A DNA stretch of 64,000 nucleotides from JAKOWB01 sp038363005 (GCA_038363005.1 JBBQBI010000003.1:124001-188000); one strand, 5' to 3'. Shown: positions 18,166 through 28,519, numbered from the stretch's first letter. Translations and numbers: made by a program. Notes: a model not told the origin generated them from the sequence alone.

Positions 18166-18291
18166 AGCGGGACCGGCCAAAAGGCCGCAAGGTCCAGCCG
18201 GCGGTCCTGACGGGCGGCCGGGCGGGGCCCTTCTCTAGCGACTTGGCCCCGGCTTTGCAACTGCCCTGCGCCGGCGGCGCAGGGCCAGGCG

Positions 18292-18564
18292 TCAGGCGGC
18301 GCCCTGCGGCCGGTTGGTCTGGATGAAGCGCTGCAGGGCGAGCTTCAGGGTCACCACGCGGCGGCTGTCGCCGGTGCGCTCGGCGACCCGCAGGTCATCG
18401 AGGATGGTGGGCCGCAGGAAATGCTGGCCGCTGATCGGGCAGGTGGCGAGATAGTGCTCAAGCTCCAGCACCGCCAGCTGCGGCAAGTCGCTGCCCTGGC
18501 GTGCCACCATGCCTTCGCTCTCGCTCAGCGCCGCCGGTTCCACGCAGTCCTTCCACGCCAGCAT
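18292..18564 (-). CDS. Small conserved protein, paralogue of the next gene
   Basis: 90 residues, mostly helical, no signal or membrane segment. Opens MLAWKDC and contains ILDDLRVAERTGDSRRV then LKLALQRFIQTNR, the same plan as the 94-residue protein at 18633-18917. The ATG at 18564 was preferred over GTG 18579, because GGGAG lies 8 bases before it and the paralogue starts at the same residue. No function is known to me for this alphaproteobacterial family; a shared Asp-Cys pair at positions 6-7 is its most notable feature. Confidence 0.65.
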   Translation of the reverse strand: MLAWKDCVEPAALSESEGMVARQGSDLPQLAVLELEHYLATCPISGQHFLRPTILDDLRVAERTGDSRRVVTLKLALQRFIQTNRPQGAA

Positions 18565-18632
18565 CGCATTCGCTCCCACCCGGTCGTGTCTAGAACGTAC
18601 CAGGATACTCTGCCCTGGCGACCGGGGCGACG

Positions 18633-18917
18633 CTAATCTGCGGCCGGCTGCGCCGCAAGCTGGTCGCGATGCGTCTTGACGAAGTGGTGCAGCGTCAGGC
18701 GCAGCTTCAGCACCTCCAGGTGGTCGTGGCGGCCGCGCGCCGCCTCGATGTCGTCCAGGATCATCCGCCGGACCCGGGGGCAGCCATCCGGGCCGTGCAC
18801 CAGGTATTCGCCCAGCGCTAGCGCGGCCAGGCTCGGCAGGTGTTCATGCCGGGCGATGGCCTCGATCTCCGCCTCCGTCAGCTCGGCAAAGCCGAGGCAG
18901 TCCTGCCAGGTCAGCAT
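18633..18917 (-). CDS. Small conserved protein, paralogue of the previous gene
   Basis: 94 residues. Starts MLTWQDC, then LTEAEIEAIARHEHLPSLAA, GEYLVHGPDGCPRVRR and MILDDIEAARGRHDHLE, ending in a helix LKLRLTLHHFVKTHR. A GGAGG site precedes the ATG by 6 bases. Tandem copy of the 18292 gene in the same direction, 68 bp apart, so a local duplication. Family of unknown function in alphaproteobacteria. The short acidic/amphipathic helices suggest a protein-binding role; this is inference. Confidence 0.7.
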   Translation of the reverse strand: MLTWQDCLGFAELTEAEIEAIARHEHLPSLAALALGEYLVHGPDGCPRVRRMILDDIEAARGRHDHLEVLKLRLTLHHFVKTHRDQLAAQPAAD

Positions 18918-19138
18918 CGCGTTCCTCCAGCCGGGTTGTTGTTATTGCGGTCATGCTAGGCCAACCCGGATCGTTCCACCTTGACCTGCATCAAGCGCAC
19001 GCCGTGCGGTCGCACTGGTCGTTGAGGGCTCTGGGCAGCTATCATGGTCGTCGAGCAACAAGAACAAGCGGCCGGGCGCCGTCTTTTCCGGGGTCATCGC
19101 GGGGAAGGGCAGGCAGTCCGCCGGGAGCGGACGCAAGA

Positions 19139-20236
19139 GTGGTCTATGCAGGCAGAGCGCGGCCGACGGGTGGCTGGAGCCGTCGGCGCGGCGGAACGTC
19201 GTATCGCGACGTCTATGCCGCGCTCGACCTTGGCACCAACAACTGTCGCCTGCTGATCGCCCGGCCCTCGCCCGAGGGCTTTCGGGTGATCGATGCCTTC
19301 TCGCGCATCGTGCGCCTGGGCGAGGGCATCGTCGCCAGCGGCCACCTGTCGGAACCCGCCATCGCCCGCACCATCGAGGCGCTGCGCATCTGCGCCTCGA
19401 AGATGCGTCGGCGCCACGTCACCCGCGCCCGCGCCGTGGCCACCGAGGCCTGCCGACGCGCCGGCAACTGCCAGGCCTTCATCGAGCGGGTCGAGCGCGA
19501 GACCGGCCTGATCCTGGAGATCATCTCGGCGCGCGAGGAGGCCGAACTGGCCTTGATCGGCTGCGCCCCGCTGTTCGACCCGGCCATCCCCAACGCCCTG
19601 GTGTTCGACATCGGCGGCGGCTCCACCGAGGTCGCCTGGCTGGAGATCGGCGAGGAGCAGCCAAGCTGGTCGGCCGGCGCCCGCGTGCCCGGCGCGCAGG
19701 TCCGCGCGCTGGCGTCGCTGCCCTTCGGCGTGGTCACCCTGGCGGAGCGTTACGGCCTGGCTTCGGGCGAGCCCGAGGGCTTCGCCCAGGTGGTCGAGGA
19801 GGTCTATGCCGCGCTCGCCCCCTTCCGCGCCGAGACCCGGCTGGAGCCGCGCCTGGTGGCCGGCGAGCTGCAGATGCTGGGCACCAGCGGCACGGTCACC
19901 ACGCTGACCGGCGTGCACCTGGAGCTGCCGCGCTATGACCGCAGCCTGGTGGACGGCACCACCCTGGAGTTCTGCACCATCGAGGGGGTCACCGACCGCA
20001 TCCTGGCGATGACCCTGGAGGGCCGCGCCCAGCACCCCTGCATCGGCCACCAGCGCGCCGACCTGGTGGCCGCCGGCTGCGCCATCCTCAAGGCGATCTG
20101 CCGCTCCTGGCCGGTCGGCCGCCTGCGCGTCGCCGACCGCGGCGTGCGCGAAGGCATCCTGTTCAACCTGATGCGGCGGTCCAGCGAACCGCCGCCCCGC
20201 CAGTGGGAGGCGCCGGTCGTGCGCGAAGCCTCGTGA
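19139..20236 (+). CDS. ppx: Exopolyphosphatase / Ppx-GppA family phosphatase
   Basis: 365-residue member of the ASKHA fold that splits phosphate from polyphosphate or pppGpp. Seen: first phosphate loop YAALDLGTNNCRLLI, RIVRLGEGI, ATEACRRA, ISAREEAELALIG, second loop VFDIGGGSTEV and LGTSGTVTTL. GTG at 19139 is taken as start because GGAG lies upstream and no ATG lies close; the only in-frame ATG is at 18953, which would add an unlike N-terminus. The stop overlaps the GTG start of rlmE (GTGA, 20233-20236), the usual alphaproteobacterial ppx-rlmE pairing. PPX versus GPP activity cannot be separated here. Confidence 0.88.
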   Translation: MVYAGRARPTGGWSRRRGGTSYRDVYAALDLGTNNCRLLIARPSPEGFRVIDAFSRIVRLGEGIVASGHLSEPAIARTIEALRICASKMRRRHVTRARAVATEACRRAGNCQAFIERVERETGLILEIISAREEAELALIGCAPLFDPAIPNALVFDIGGGSTEVAWLEIGEEQPSWSAGARVPGAQVRALASLPFGVVTLAERYGLASGEPEGFAQVVEEVYAALAPFRAETRLEPRLVAGELQMLGTSGTVTTLTGVHLELPRYDRSLVDGTTLEFCTIEGVTDRILAMTLEGRAQHPCIGHQRADLVAAGCAILKAICRSWPVGRLRVADRGVREGILFNLMRRSSEPPPRQWEAPVVREAS

Positions 20237-21069
20237 GCAAGCCACCGAAGAAGCCATCCGGTGGCGCCAAGGGCGGCGCCAAGGGGGGCGGCGGCAAGGG
20301 GACGGGGAAGGGCGGCGGCGCCGGCAAACCCCCAGCCAAGGCGCCAGGCAAGGCAACGGCCAAGGGCAGCGGCACCGTGCCTGGCCGCCAGGTGGCGGGT
20401 GTCGGGCGCGGTCCTTCGGGCCGCGAGCTGGCCAAGCGGGTGCACACCGCACGCTCGCGCAGCCACTCCTCGACGCTCTGGCTGCACCGCCAGCTGAACG
20501 ATCCCTATGTCGCCGAGGCCAAGCGCCTGGGCTACCGCTCGCGCGCCGCCTTCAAGCTGCAGCAGCTCGACGACCGCTTCCGCGTGCTGAAGAAGGGCGG
20601 GCGGGTGATCGACCTGGGCTGCGCGCCGGGCGGCTGGCTGCAGATCGCGGTGGAGCGAGTCGGCGCCAGCGGCCGGGTGGTCGGCATCGACCTGCTGCCG
20701 GTCGATGCCGTGGCCGGCGCCACCATCCTGCTGGGCGACTTCCTGGACGAGGCGGCGCCCGGGCAGCTCAAGGCCGCGCTGGGCGGGCCGGCCGACGTGG
20801 TGCTGTCCGACATGGCGGCCAACACCGTGGGCCACGCCAAGACCGATTCGCTGCGCACCATGGCGCTGGCGGAAACCGCCGCAGCCTTCGCCGCCGAGGT
20901 GCTGGCGCCGGGCGGCGCCTTCCTTTGCAAGGTGCTGCAGGGCGGCACGGAAAAGGGCCTGCTGGACATCCTGAAGCAGCAGTTCAAGGAGATCCGTCAC
21001 GTCAAGCCGGCCGCCAGCCGGGCCGATTCGAGCGAGCTTTACCTGGTGGCCCTGGGGTTCCGGGGCTGA
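20233..21069 (+). CDS. rlmE: 23S rRNA (uridine-2'-O-)-methyltransferase RlmE (FtsJ/RrmJ)
   Basis: 278 residues; the catalytic part methylates the ribose of the A-loop uridine (U2552 in E. coli numbering). Seen: SAM site VIDLGCAPGGWLQIA, the K-D-K-E tetrad region beginning YRSRAAFKLQQLDDRF, DVVLSDMAANTVGH, and FLCKVLQGG. Odd: about 60 extra N-terminal residues made almost only of Gly, Lys, Ala and Pro, absent from the 209-residue E. coli enzyme. Starts at GTG inside the ppx stop (GTGA), so coupled to it. Followed by a palindromic repeat. Confidence 0.93.
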   Translation: MSKPPKKPSGGAKGGAKGGGGKGTGKGGGAGKPPAKAPGKATAKGSGTVPGRQVAGVGRGPSGRELAKRVHTARSRSHSSTLWLHRQLNDPYVAEAKRLGYRSRAAFKLQQLDDRFRVLKKGGRVIDLGCAPGGWLQIAVERVGASGRVVGIDLLPVDAVAGATILLGDFLDEAAPGQLKAALGGPADVVLSDMAANTVGHAKTDSLRTMALAETAAAFAAEVLAPGGAFLCKVLQGGTEKGLLDILKQQFKEIRHVKPAASRADSSELYLVALGFRG

Positions 21070-21087
21070 GCGTCGTGGTCTGCCTGC

Positions 21088-21210
21088 CTTGTCATCCCGG
21101 ACCAGGCGGCGCAGCCGCCGCAGATCCGGGACCCAGGGGACCGGGCGCGCGGCAGCCAGCCCGGCCCCCTGGGTCCCGGATCTGCGCTGCGCTGCGGCCG
21201 GGATGACAAG
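21088..21210 (+). repeat. Long intergenic palindrome (REP-like), rlmE-guaB gap
   Basis: Imperfect inverted repeat of about 123 bp. The ends CTTGTCATCCCGG and CCGGGATGACAAG are perfectly inverted, and inner arms AGATCCGGGACCCAGGGG / CCCCTGGGTCCCGGATCT also pair. It fills most of the gap before guaB. The 16 bases at the right edge of the window end in the same GGATGACAAG arm, so this is a family. A cruciform/terminator role is possible. Confidence 0.85.
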
Positions 21211-21392
21211 CCAGAATTTGCCTGCCTGGCCAGTGCAAAGGCGCGCAGCGCCAGTTCAAGCCCCGCTTGCCGCCGCAACCCAGACCCCCACCCCTGCATC
21301 CTGGGCATGGCTCGTGTCTTGGCAGCGTCACCCCCTTGCTGTACACCGGGCCGCCAACACCGTTCAGGCCCCTCGTACCCCAGGTGGTTGGC

Positions 21393-22856
<1,464 letters not shown>

Positions 22857-22878
22857 ACGCGTCGCACGCCCTGTAGTA

Positions 22879-22992
22879 CATCCTTCGAGACGGCCGCTGT
22901 GCGGCCTCCTCAGGATGAGGTCTAAGTATTTGGCAGGATTGAAATAAACCTCATCCTGAGGAGCGGCGCAGAGCGCCGCGTCTCGAAGGATG
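22879..22992 (+). repeat. Intergenic palindrome downstream of guaB
   Basis: Inverted repeat with outer arms CATCCTTCGAGACG / CGTCTCGAAGGATG and inner arms CCTCAGGATGAGG / CCTCATCCTGAGG around a short AT-rich centre. Sequences of this type (CATCCTTCGAGACGC...CTCAGGATGAGG) recur in many alphaproteobacterial genomes. It may end guaB transcription. Confidence 0.8.
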
Positions 22993-23042
22993 GGCCACAA
23001 GCTCCGATCTAGCCGATCAGAATCTGCTCTGAGAGGTAGTAA

Positions 23043-23109
23043 GGGGTGAGGGGTGTTTGGGCGGACCGCTGCGGGTGTTGGACGCAGGCCACCGAACACC
23101 CCTCACCCC
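23043..23109 (+). terminator. Inverted repeat between convergent guaB and lpxR-like genes
   Basis: Perfect 15-bp arms (GGGGTGAGGGGTGTT at 23043-23057, its complement at 23095-23109) with a loop of 37 bases. It sits between genes that point toward each other, so a bidirectional terminator is the natural reading. No U-run follows. Confidence 0.55.
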
Positions 23110-23148
23110 AACCCGCTCCGCCCAGGCGAGGCAGCGCGGGGGACGTCC

Positions 23149-24177
23149 CTAGAAACTGAAGCCGAGGCTGAGCGAGCCGTATTGCTGCCAGCGGTCGCGC
23201 TCCTCGAACTCGGGCGACTTCAGCACATGGGTGTAGGCGATGCGCACGTCGCCGACGAAGATCGCCAGGCCGGCCTGGCCCTCGGCCACCCAGGGGTAGC
23301 GTGTCACGCTGGGACCATCGCGGAAGGTATTGCCGTCGAGGAAGATGTTGTGGCCGACCGCCTGGCCCTCGAGGCCGGCGAAGAGGTACCAGGAGATGCC
23401 GTCGCTGTTGAAGGTGTCGGAGCCGGGCAGGGCAGGGCGGGCGCGTGGCGGGCCGAAGTCCTTGTGCAGGTCCTCGCCGAGCCGGACGATGCCGCCGATC
23501 GAGCCGTAGGTCAGTGCGTTGCCCAGGCCGAAGCCGGCATAGGGAACGAAGTCGGTCTCCAGGCCCAGCGGCGAGACGATCTCCCAGGAGCCGGTGCGCC
23601 AGCGTCGCTCGAAGGTGATCTGCAACACGGGCTCGTTCTTTAGCTGGTGATCCCAGCCAAGCGACTGGTCCTGGCCGACGAAGTCGTGGAAGTTGTTCTG
23701 CATCTCCCGGCCCAGCGCCCAGGGGCCGACCACGCCGAGCGAGACCTCCCAGGTGTCCATGCGGATCGGCACCTCGTCCTGGCGGAAGATGGTCTGCAGC
23801 GCGATGCCGACGTTCAGCCAGCCGGCATAGGGCCGGTCGTCCGGCGCCGGGTTGGTCACCGTGGTGTCTTCCGGCGTGTAGATGTTCTGGTTGATCGAGA
23901 AGCCCAGGCGGCGGATGCGGTTGTTGCCGTCGGACCCGATGAGCGCTGGCAGGTCGAGGTTGCGCACCCACTCCGGCATGGCGATGGCATCGGTCATGTA
24001 GTTGATGCGGACGCCGGTGCTGTAGTCGCGGTCGGCGTCGGTGCCGGCGGCCTTGGCGAACCAGTCGTTCTCGATCTGGATGGTCAGCGACGGCGAATAG
24101 TCGTCCGCCAGGACTGGCACGGCGGCCAGCACGGCAGTCAGGCAAAACAGGCTCGGCAGCAGGCGGCGCTCGGTCAT
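23149..24177 (-). CDS. Lipid A deacylase LpxR family protein (DUF2219)
   Basis: 342-residue outer-membrane beta-barrel enzyme family that removes the 3'-acyloxyacyl group of lipid A. Signal peptide at residues 1-24 (cut after VLA). Catalytic-site features of the family are present: Asn-Asp in IQIENDWFA, Asp-Ser in DYSTGVRINY, RPYAGW, and a histidine in GWDHQLKNEP. C-terminal aromatic ending LGFSF suits BAM insertion. The ATG at 24177 gives a proper signal peptide; an upstream extension to 24288 does not. Activity on this organism's lipid A is inferred from the family. Confidence 0.85.
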   Translation of the reverse strand: MTERRLLPSLFCLTAVLAAVPVLADDYSPSLTIQIENDWFAKAAGTDADRDYSTGVRINYMTDAIAMPEWVRNLDLPALIGSDGNNRIRRLGFSINQNIYTPEDTTVTNPAPDDRPYAGWLNVGIALQTIFRQDEVPIRMDTWEVSLGVVGPWALGREMQNNFHDFVGQDQSLGWDHQLKNEPVLQITFERRWRTGSWEIVSPLGLETDFVPYAGFGLGNALTYGSIGGIVRLGEDLHKDFGPPRARPALPGSDTFNSDGISWYLFAGLEGQAVGHNIFLDGNTFRDGPSVTRYPWVAEGQAGLAIFVGDVRIAYTHVLKSPEFEERDRWQQYGSLSLGFSF

Positions 24178-24299
24178 AGGTCTTCCCACAGGATGGCACC
24201 GCGCACAGACACCCGGCACCTCACGAAACGCCACTGGCTGCCGGGGGTTCCGCCGGCTAGGCTCGAATCTCGTGAGAAGCGTTCGCAAGGGAGCGGTTT

Positions 24300-24953
24300 A
24301 TGAGCGCCGACGGTGGCCAGGGCCACGAGATCTCCGACGAAGGCGGGCTGCGCGCGGTCTATGGCCATGCCGAGGGGCTGGCGCAGCGCAAGTGCATCGA
24401 CTTCCTCGACCGGCACGCGCGCGCCTTCATCGCGCTGTCGCCCTTCCTGACCCTGGCGACGCAGTCGCCGGCGGGACGCGCCGACGTTTCGCCGCGCGGT
24501 GACCCGCCGGGTTTCGTGCGCGTGCTGGACGAGCGGCGGCTGCTGATCCCCGACCGCTCCGGCAACAACCGCCTGGACAGCTTGAGCAATATCCTGGCCA
24601 ACCCGTCGGTGGGGCTGCTGTTCATCATCCCCGGCTTCGAGGACACGCTGCGGATCAACGGCCAGGCCGGCCTGACCCGCGACCCGGCACTGCTGGCCGG
24701 CCTGGAGATGCAGGGCAAGGCGCCGAAGTGCGGCATCCTGGTCGCGGTGGAGGAGGTCTTCTTCCACTGCGCCAAGGCCTTCCGGCGCGCGCGCCTGTGG
24801 GACGCCGAGGCACAGGTGCCGCGCCAGACGCTGCCCGGCCTGGCCCGCATGATCCTGGAGCAGACGGAAGAGGCCAAGCGAATGCGCGACGAGGAGATCG
24901 CCGCCGCCGACGCCGGCCTGGAGTGGCACTACAAGCACGAGCTCTATGAATAG
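24300..24953 (+). CDS. Pyridoxamine 5'-phosphate oxidase-type flavin-binding protein
   Basis: 217-residue split-barrel protein of the PPOX superfamily (the MSMEG_1061-like group). Seen: FIALSPFLTLATQSPAG, DVSPRGDPPGFVRVLDERRL, RSGNNRLDSLSNILANPSVG and a C-terminal region with the CAKAFRRARLWD motif. Ribosome site AAGGGAG lies close to the ATG. Single gene, divergent from the lpxR-like gene 122 bp away. The substrate and the bound cofactor (FMN, F420 or heme) are not decided by the sequence. Confidence 0.85.
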   Translation: MSADGGQGHEISDEGGLRAVYGHAEGLAQRKCIDFLDRHARAFIALSPFLTLATQSPAGRADVSPRGDPPGFVRVLDERRLLIPDRSGNNRLDSLSNILANPSVGLLFIIPGFEDTLRINGQAGLTRDPALLAGLEMQGKAPKCGILVAVEEVFFHCAKAFRRARLWDAEAQVPRQTLPGLARMILEQTEEAKRMRDEEIAAADAGLEWHYKHELYE

Positions 24954-24986
24954 GGTTGATGAGTAGCGCTCGCTTCACTGCACGCC

Positions 24987-25077
24987 CGTCATGCTCGGGC
25001 TTGACCCGAGCATCCAGGTCTCTGATGCACATTTCGACCCACGAACCTGGATCCTCGGGTCAAGCCCGAGGATGACG
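24987..25077 (+). repeat. Intergenic palindrome
   Basis: Inverted repeat CGTCATGCTCGGGCTTGACC... pairing with ...GGTCAAGCCCGAGGATGACG, with inner arms ATCCAGGT/ACCTGGAT and a 20-odd base loop. A widespread alphaproteobacterial intergenic repeat type. Lies between co-directional genes. Confidence 0.8.
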
Positions 25078-25150
25078 AAGTAACGAAGGACAGGCACGCG
25101 CAGCGCTGCCTCCTCGTGACAATCCCCCTGCCACCTGCCATGACAGCGCC

Positions 25151-26488
25151 ATGACCCCCGCCGCGCGCCTGCAAGCCTCCATCGAGCTCAGCGAAGCCAT
25201 CGCCGCCGCCACCCGCCCGGCCGACGCCGTGGTATCGGAGTGGCTGCGCGATCGCCGCTTCATCGGCTCCAAGGACCGGCGACACCTGACGCAGGCCGTG
25301 TACGACCGGCTGCGCCATCGCGCGCGCCTGGACTGGTGGTGCGAGCGCGTGCACCTGGCCCCCGGCGAGCGCAGCCGCGCGCTGGCCGAGCTGGTGATCG
25401 TCGGCGGCCTGATGGCGGGCGACGTGGCGCAGCTCTGCAGCGGCCAGCGCTTTGGGCCCGAGGTGCTGTCGCCGAAGGAAAAGAGCCGGCTGGAAAAGCT
25501 GGAGAGGGCGCCGCTGGATCACCGCGAGCAGCCGCCCGAGGTGGCCGGCGAATGCCCGGCCTGGATGCTGCCGAAGTTTGGCCCCGATGCCGCGGCGACG
25601 CTGGCCGCGCTGGCCACCGAGGCGCCGCTCGACCTGCGGGTCAATCGCCTGAAGGCGACGCGTGAGGCGGCCATCGCCGCGCTGGTGGCCGACGGACTGC
25701 ATCCGCAGCCGACGCCGCTGTCGCCGCTGGGGCTGCGGCTGACCGGACGGCCCAACGTGGCGGAGACAGCGGCCTTCAAGACCGGTCTGGTGGAGCGCCA
25801 GGACGAGGGCTCACAACTGGCGGCGCTGCTGGTCGGCGCCCGGCCCGGCATGCGGGTGATGGACTTCTGCGCCGGTGCCGGTGGCAAGACCCTGGCGCTG
25901 GCTGGAGAGATGGACAACAAGGGCGCGCTGACCGCCAGCGACGTGCTGGAGAAGCGGCTGGAGCGCGCCGGCGAACGCTTGCGCCGCGCCGGTGCGCACA
26001 ACGTCACGCGGCGGCCGCTGGCCAGCCACCGCGATCCCTGGGTGAAGCGCCACAAGGGCGGCTTCGACCGCGTGATGGTCGACGCGCCCTGCAGCGGTAC
26101 CGGCGCTTGGCGGCGCAATCCCGACGCCCGTTGGCGCAGCGCGGCGGAGGAGCTGGAACGCATCGAGGCGCTGCAAGCCGAGATCCTCGACAGCGCCGCG
26201 CGCCTGGTGAAGCCGGGCGGCCGTCTGGCCTATGTCACCTGCTCGCTGCTGGCCGAGGAGAACGAGGCGCAGGTCGAGCGCTTCCTGGCCGGCCACGATG
26301 ACTTCCAGCTGCTGCCCCTCGCCGTGGCCTGGGCGGAAAGTGTCGGCGGCCCGCTGCCAGCCGGGGCCGGCGATACCCTGACCCTGCGGCCGGAGGTCCA
26401 CGGCACCGACGGCTTTTTCGTCGCGCTGCTGGAGCGGCGTGCGGCACCCGTGGCAGTGGCGGCGGCGGCGGAGCCGCCGGCGGCATGA
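25151..26488 (+). CDS. RsmB/NOP family class I SAM-dependent RNA methyltransferase
   Basis: 445-residue cytosine-C5 RNA methyltransferase of the RsmB/Nop2 type, expected to modify rRNA. N-terminal NusB-like helical part (residues 1-130), then the catalytic fold. SAM loop VMDFCAGAGGKTLALAGEM; motif IV DAPCSGTGAWRRNPDARWR with one essential Cys; motif VI YVTCSLLAEENE with the catalytic Cys. The stop overlaps the start of the GNAT gene (ATGA), so the two are cotranslated. The exact rRNA target is not certain: RsmB or another paralogue. Confidence 0.9.
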   Translation: MTPAARLQASIELSEAIAAATRPADAVVSEWLRDRRFIGSKDRRHLTQAVYDRLRHRARLDWWCERVHLAPGERSRALAELVIVGGLMAGDVAQLCSGQRFGPEVLSPKEKSRLEKLERAPLDHREQPPEVAGECPAWMLPKFGPDAAATLAALATEAPLDLRVNRLKATREAAIAALVADGLHPQPTPLSPLGLRLTGRPNVAETAAFKTGLVERQDEGSQLAALLVGARPGMRVMDFCAGAGGKTLALAGEMDNKGALTASDVLEKRLERAGERLRRAGAHNVTRRPLASHRDPWVKRHKGGFDRVMVDAPCSGTGAWRRNPDARWRSAAEELERIEALQAEILDSAARLVKPGGRLAYVTCSLLAEENEAQVERFLAGHDDFQLLPLAVAWAESVGGPLPAGAGDTLTLRPEVHGTDGFFVALLERRAAPVAVAAAAEPPAA

Positions 26489-27018
26489 GCCGCGCGCAGG
26501 CGATCCGCGCCGGCCGGCCCGAGGACGCCGAGGCCATCGCCCGCGTGCATGTCGAGACCTGGCGCAGCACCTATGCCGGGCTGGTGCCCGATCACTACCT
26601 GCTGGGCATGTCGGTGCAGGGCCAGGCGCTGCGCTGGAAGAAGCTGCTGCGCCGCCTGCCGCCGGGACAGGGCGTGCTGGTGGCGGAAAGCCCGGCCGGC
26701 GCGGTGGTGGGCTTCGGCTCCTGGAGCCGCGCGCGCAACCGGCCGCCGCCGGCCTCGGGCGAGATCCAGACGCTCTATGTGGCGAGCGACTGGCAGGGCC
26801 AGGGCCTGGGCCGCGCGCTGCTGGCCGGGCTGCTCGACGGCCTGACCGCGGCCGGCCATTCCGATGCCTACCTCTGGGTACTGGCGGAGAACCCGTCGCG
26901 CTTCTTCTACGAGCGCCAGGGCGGCCACCGCGTCGCCGAGCAGGTCGAGGCCTTCGCCGGCACGCGGCTGCTGGAATACGCCTACCGCTGGGCGCCGCTG
27001 GAGCTCGACCGGCGCTAG
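26485..27018 (+). CDS. GNAT family N-acetyltransferase
   Basis: 177-residue acetyl-CoA-dependent acetyltransferase. Seen: AIRAGRPEDAEAIARVHVETW at the start, the beta-4 strand ASGEIQTLYVASDWQGQGLGRALLAGLLD, whose QGQGLGRAL is the acetyl-CoA pyrophosphate loop, and the C-terminal LAENPSRFFYERQGG motif. Overlaps the rRNA methyltransferase gene by 4 bp, so an operon partner. The acceptor substrate is unknown. Confidence 0.92.
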   Translation: MSRAQAIRAGRPEDAEAIARVHVETWRSTYAGLVPDHYLLGMSVQGQALRWKKLLRRLPPGQGVLVAESPAGAVVGFGSWSRARNRPPPASGEIQTLYVASDWQGQGLGRALLAGLLDGLTAAGHSDAYLWVLAENPSRFFYERQGGHRVAEQVEAFAGTRLLEYAYRWAPLELDRR

Positions 27019-27088
27019 TCGGGGCTTGCCGCGGCCCGGCGGCTCTGGATTGATGGCTGCCTGAACAACGTCACGCGGAGGGGGGCGC

Positions 27089-28519
27089 ATGGTTGCCGGC
27101 AATCTGTTGGTCATCCTGGACGACGAGCACCAGCGCGGCATCCTTGGTTGCTATGGCGATCCGCTGGCGCAGACGCCGAACCTGGATCGCCTGGCGGCGC
27201 GCGGCAGCACCTTCCTCAACGCCTATACGCCCTCGCCGATCTGCGTGCCGGCGCGCGCCAGCCTGCACACCGGGCGCCATGTCCACCAGATCGGCGCCTG
27301 GGACAGCGCGCAACCCTATCGCGGCGAGATCCGCAGCTGGGCGCACCGCCTGCGCGATGCCGGGCACGAGGTGCTGTCGGTCGGCAAGCTGCACTTCCGC
27401 AGCGTGCAGGACGACAACGGCTTCACGCGGGAGATCGAGCCGCTGCACGTCAAGGGCGGGCTGGGTTGGGTGCGTGCCCTGCTGCGCGAAGACCCGCCGC
27501 TGTCGACCGATTGCTACGACTATGCCGAGGAGGTCGGCGGCGGCGAGACCAGCTACACCGCCTATGACCGGCGCATCGCGGCGGCGGCGGCCGCGGCGCT
27601 GCGGGCGCGCCGGGGGCAGCGGCAGCCCTTCGCGATGTTCGTCTCCTTCGTCTCGCCGCACTTTCCACTGATTGCGCCGGAGGATTTCTATCGCCAGTTC
27701 GCGGACCGGCCGCTGCCGCCGCCCGATCTCTATCGCACGCAGGGGCCGCGCCACCCGGTGATCGAGCGCCTGGTCGCAGCGCTGCCCTATGACGAGCGCT
27801 TCACCCCGGCGCTGGTGGCCCGCGCGCGCGCCGCCTATTACGCGCTGGTGGCCTTCGTCGACGCGCAGATCGGCGAGGTTCTGCGCGGGCTCGAGGAGAG
27901 TGGCGCGGCGGAGACCACCACCGTCGTCTTCTCCAGCGACCACGGCGATTCGCTGGGCAACCACAGCCTCTGGGCCAAGTCGACCATGTACGAGCATTCC
28001 GCCGGCGTGCCGCTGATCCTGGCCGGGCCGGGCGTGCCGGCCGGGCGGCGGGTGGCGACGCCGGCCTCCTTGATCGACGTCTATCCGACCGTGCTGCAGG
28101 CCGCTGGCCTGGCGCCGGACGACGAGGAGCAGGCGCTGCCGGGCCGCTCGCTGATCGAGCTGGCGCAGGCGCCGGACGATCCGCTGCGCCCGGGCTTCAG
28201 CGAATACCATGACGGTGGCTCGATCACCGGCTTCTTCCTGCTGCGGCTGGGGCGCTGGAAGTACGTGCACTACGTCGGCTACCCGCCGGAGCTCTTCGAC
28301 CTGGAGAGTGACCCGCAGGAGGCCCGCGACCTGGGCCAGGACGCGGACTTTGCCCGCGAGCGCGCGGCCTGCGAAGCGGCGCTGCGCCGGATTGTCGATC
28401 CCGAGGCCGCCAACGCCGCGGCCTTCCGCGACCAGGCGGTGATGATCGAGCGGCTGGGCGGCGAGGCGGCGGTGCGGGCGACCGCCGACTTCGGCTACAC
28501 GCCGCTGGCGGCGGGCTAG
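27089..28519 (+). CDS. Sulfatase family (alkaline phosphatase superfamily) hydrolase
   Basis: 476-residue formylglycine-dependent sulfatase. Metal-binding aspartates at the start (VILDDEHQRG, D11/D12), the modification motif CVPAR-ASLHTGR with C52 to be converted to formylglycine, and VVFSSDHGDSLGNHSLWAK with the second metal-site Asp-His. No signal peptide, so probably cytoplasmic like choline sulfatase, to which the overall pattern is closest. GGAGGGGG precedes the ATG. No sulfatase-maturing enzyme is seen in the window. The substrate is not assigned. Confidence 0.88.
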   Translation: MVAGNLLVILDDEHQRGILGCYGDPLAQTPNLDRLAARGSTFLNAYTPSPICVPARASLHTGRHVHQIGAWDSAQPYRGEIRSWAHRLRDAGHEVLSVGKLHFRSVQDDNGFTREIEPLHVKGGLGWVRALLREDPPLSTDCYDYAEEVGGGETSYTAYDRRIAAAAAAALRARRGQRQPFAMFVSFVSPHFPLIAPEDFYRQFADRPLPPPDLYRTQGPRHPVIERLVAALPYDERFTPALVARARAAYYALVAFVDAQIGEVLRGLEESGAAETTTVVFSSDHGDSLGNHSLWAKSTMYEHSAGVPLILAGPGVPAGRRVATPASLIDVYPTVLQAAGLAPDDEEQALPGRSLIELAQAPDDPLRPGFSEYHDGGSITGFFLLRLGRWKYVHYVGYPPELFDLESDPQEARDLGQDADFARERAACEAALRRIVDPEAANAAAFRDQAVMIERLGGEAAVRATADFGYTPLAAG

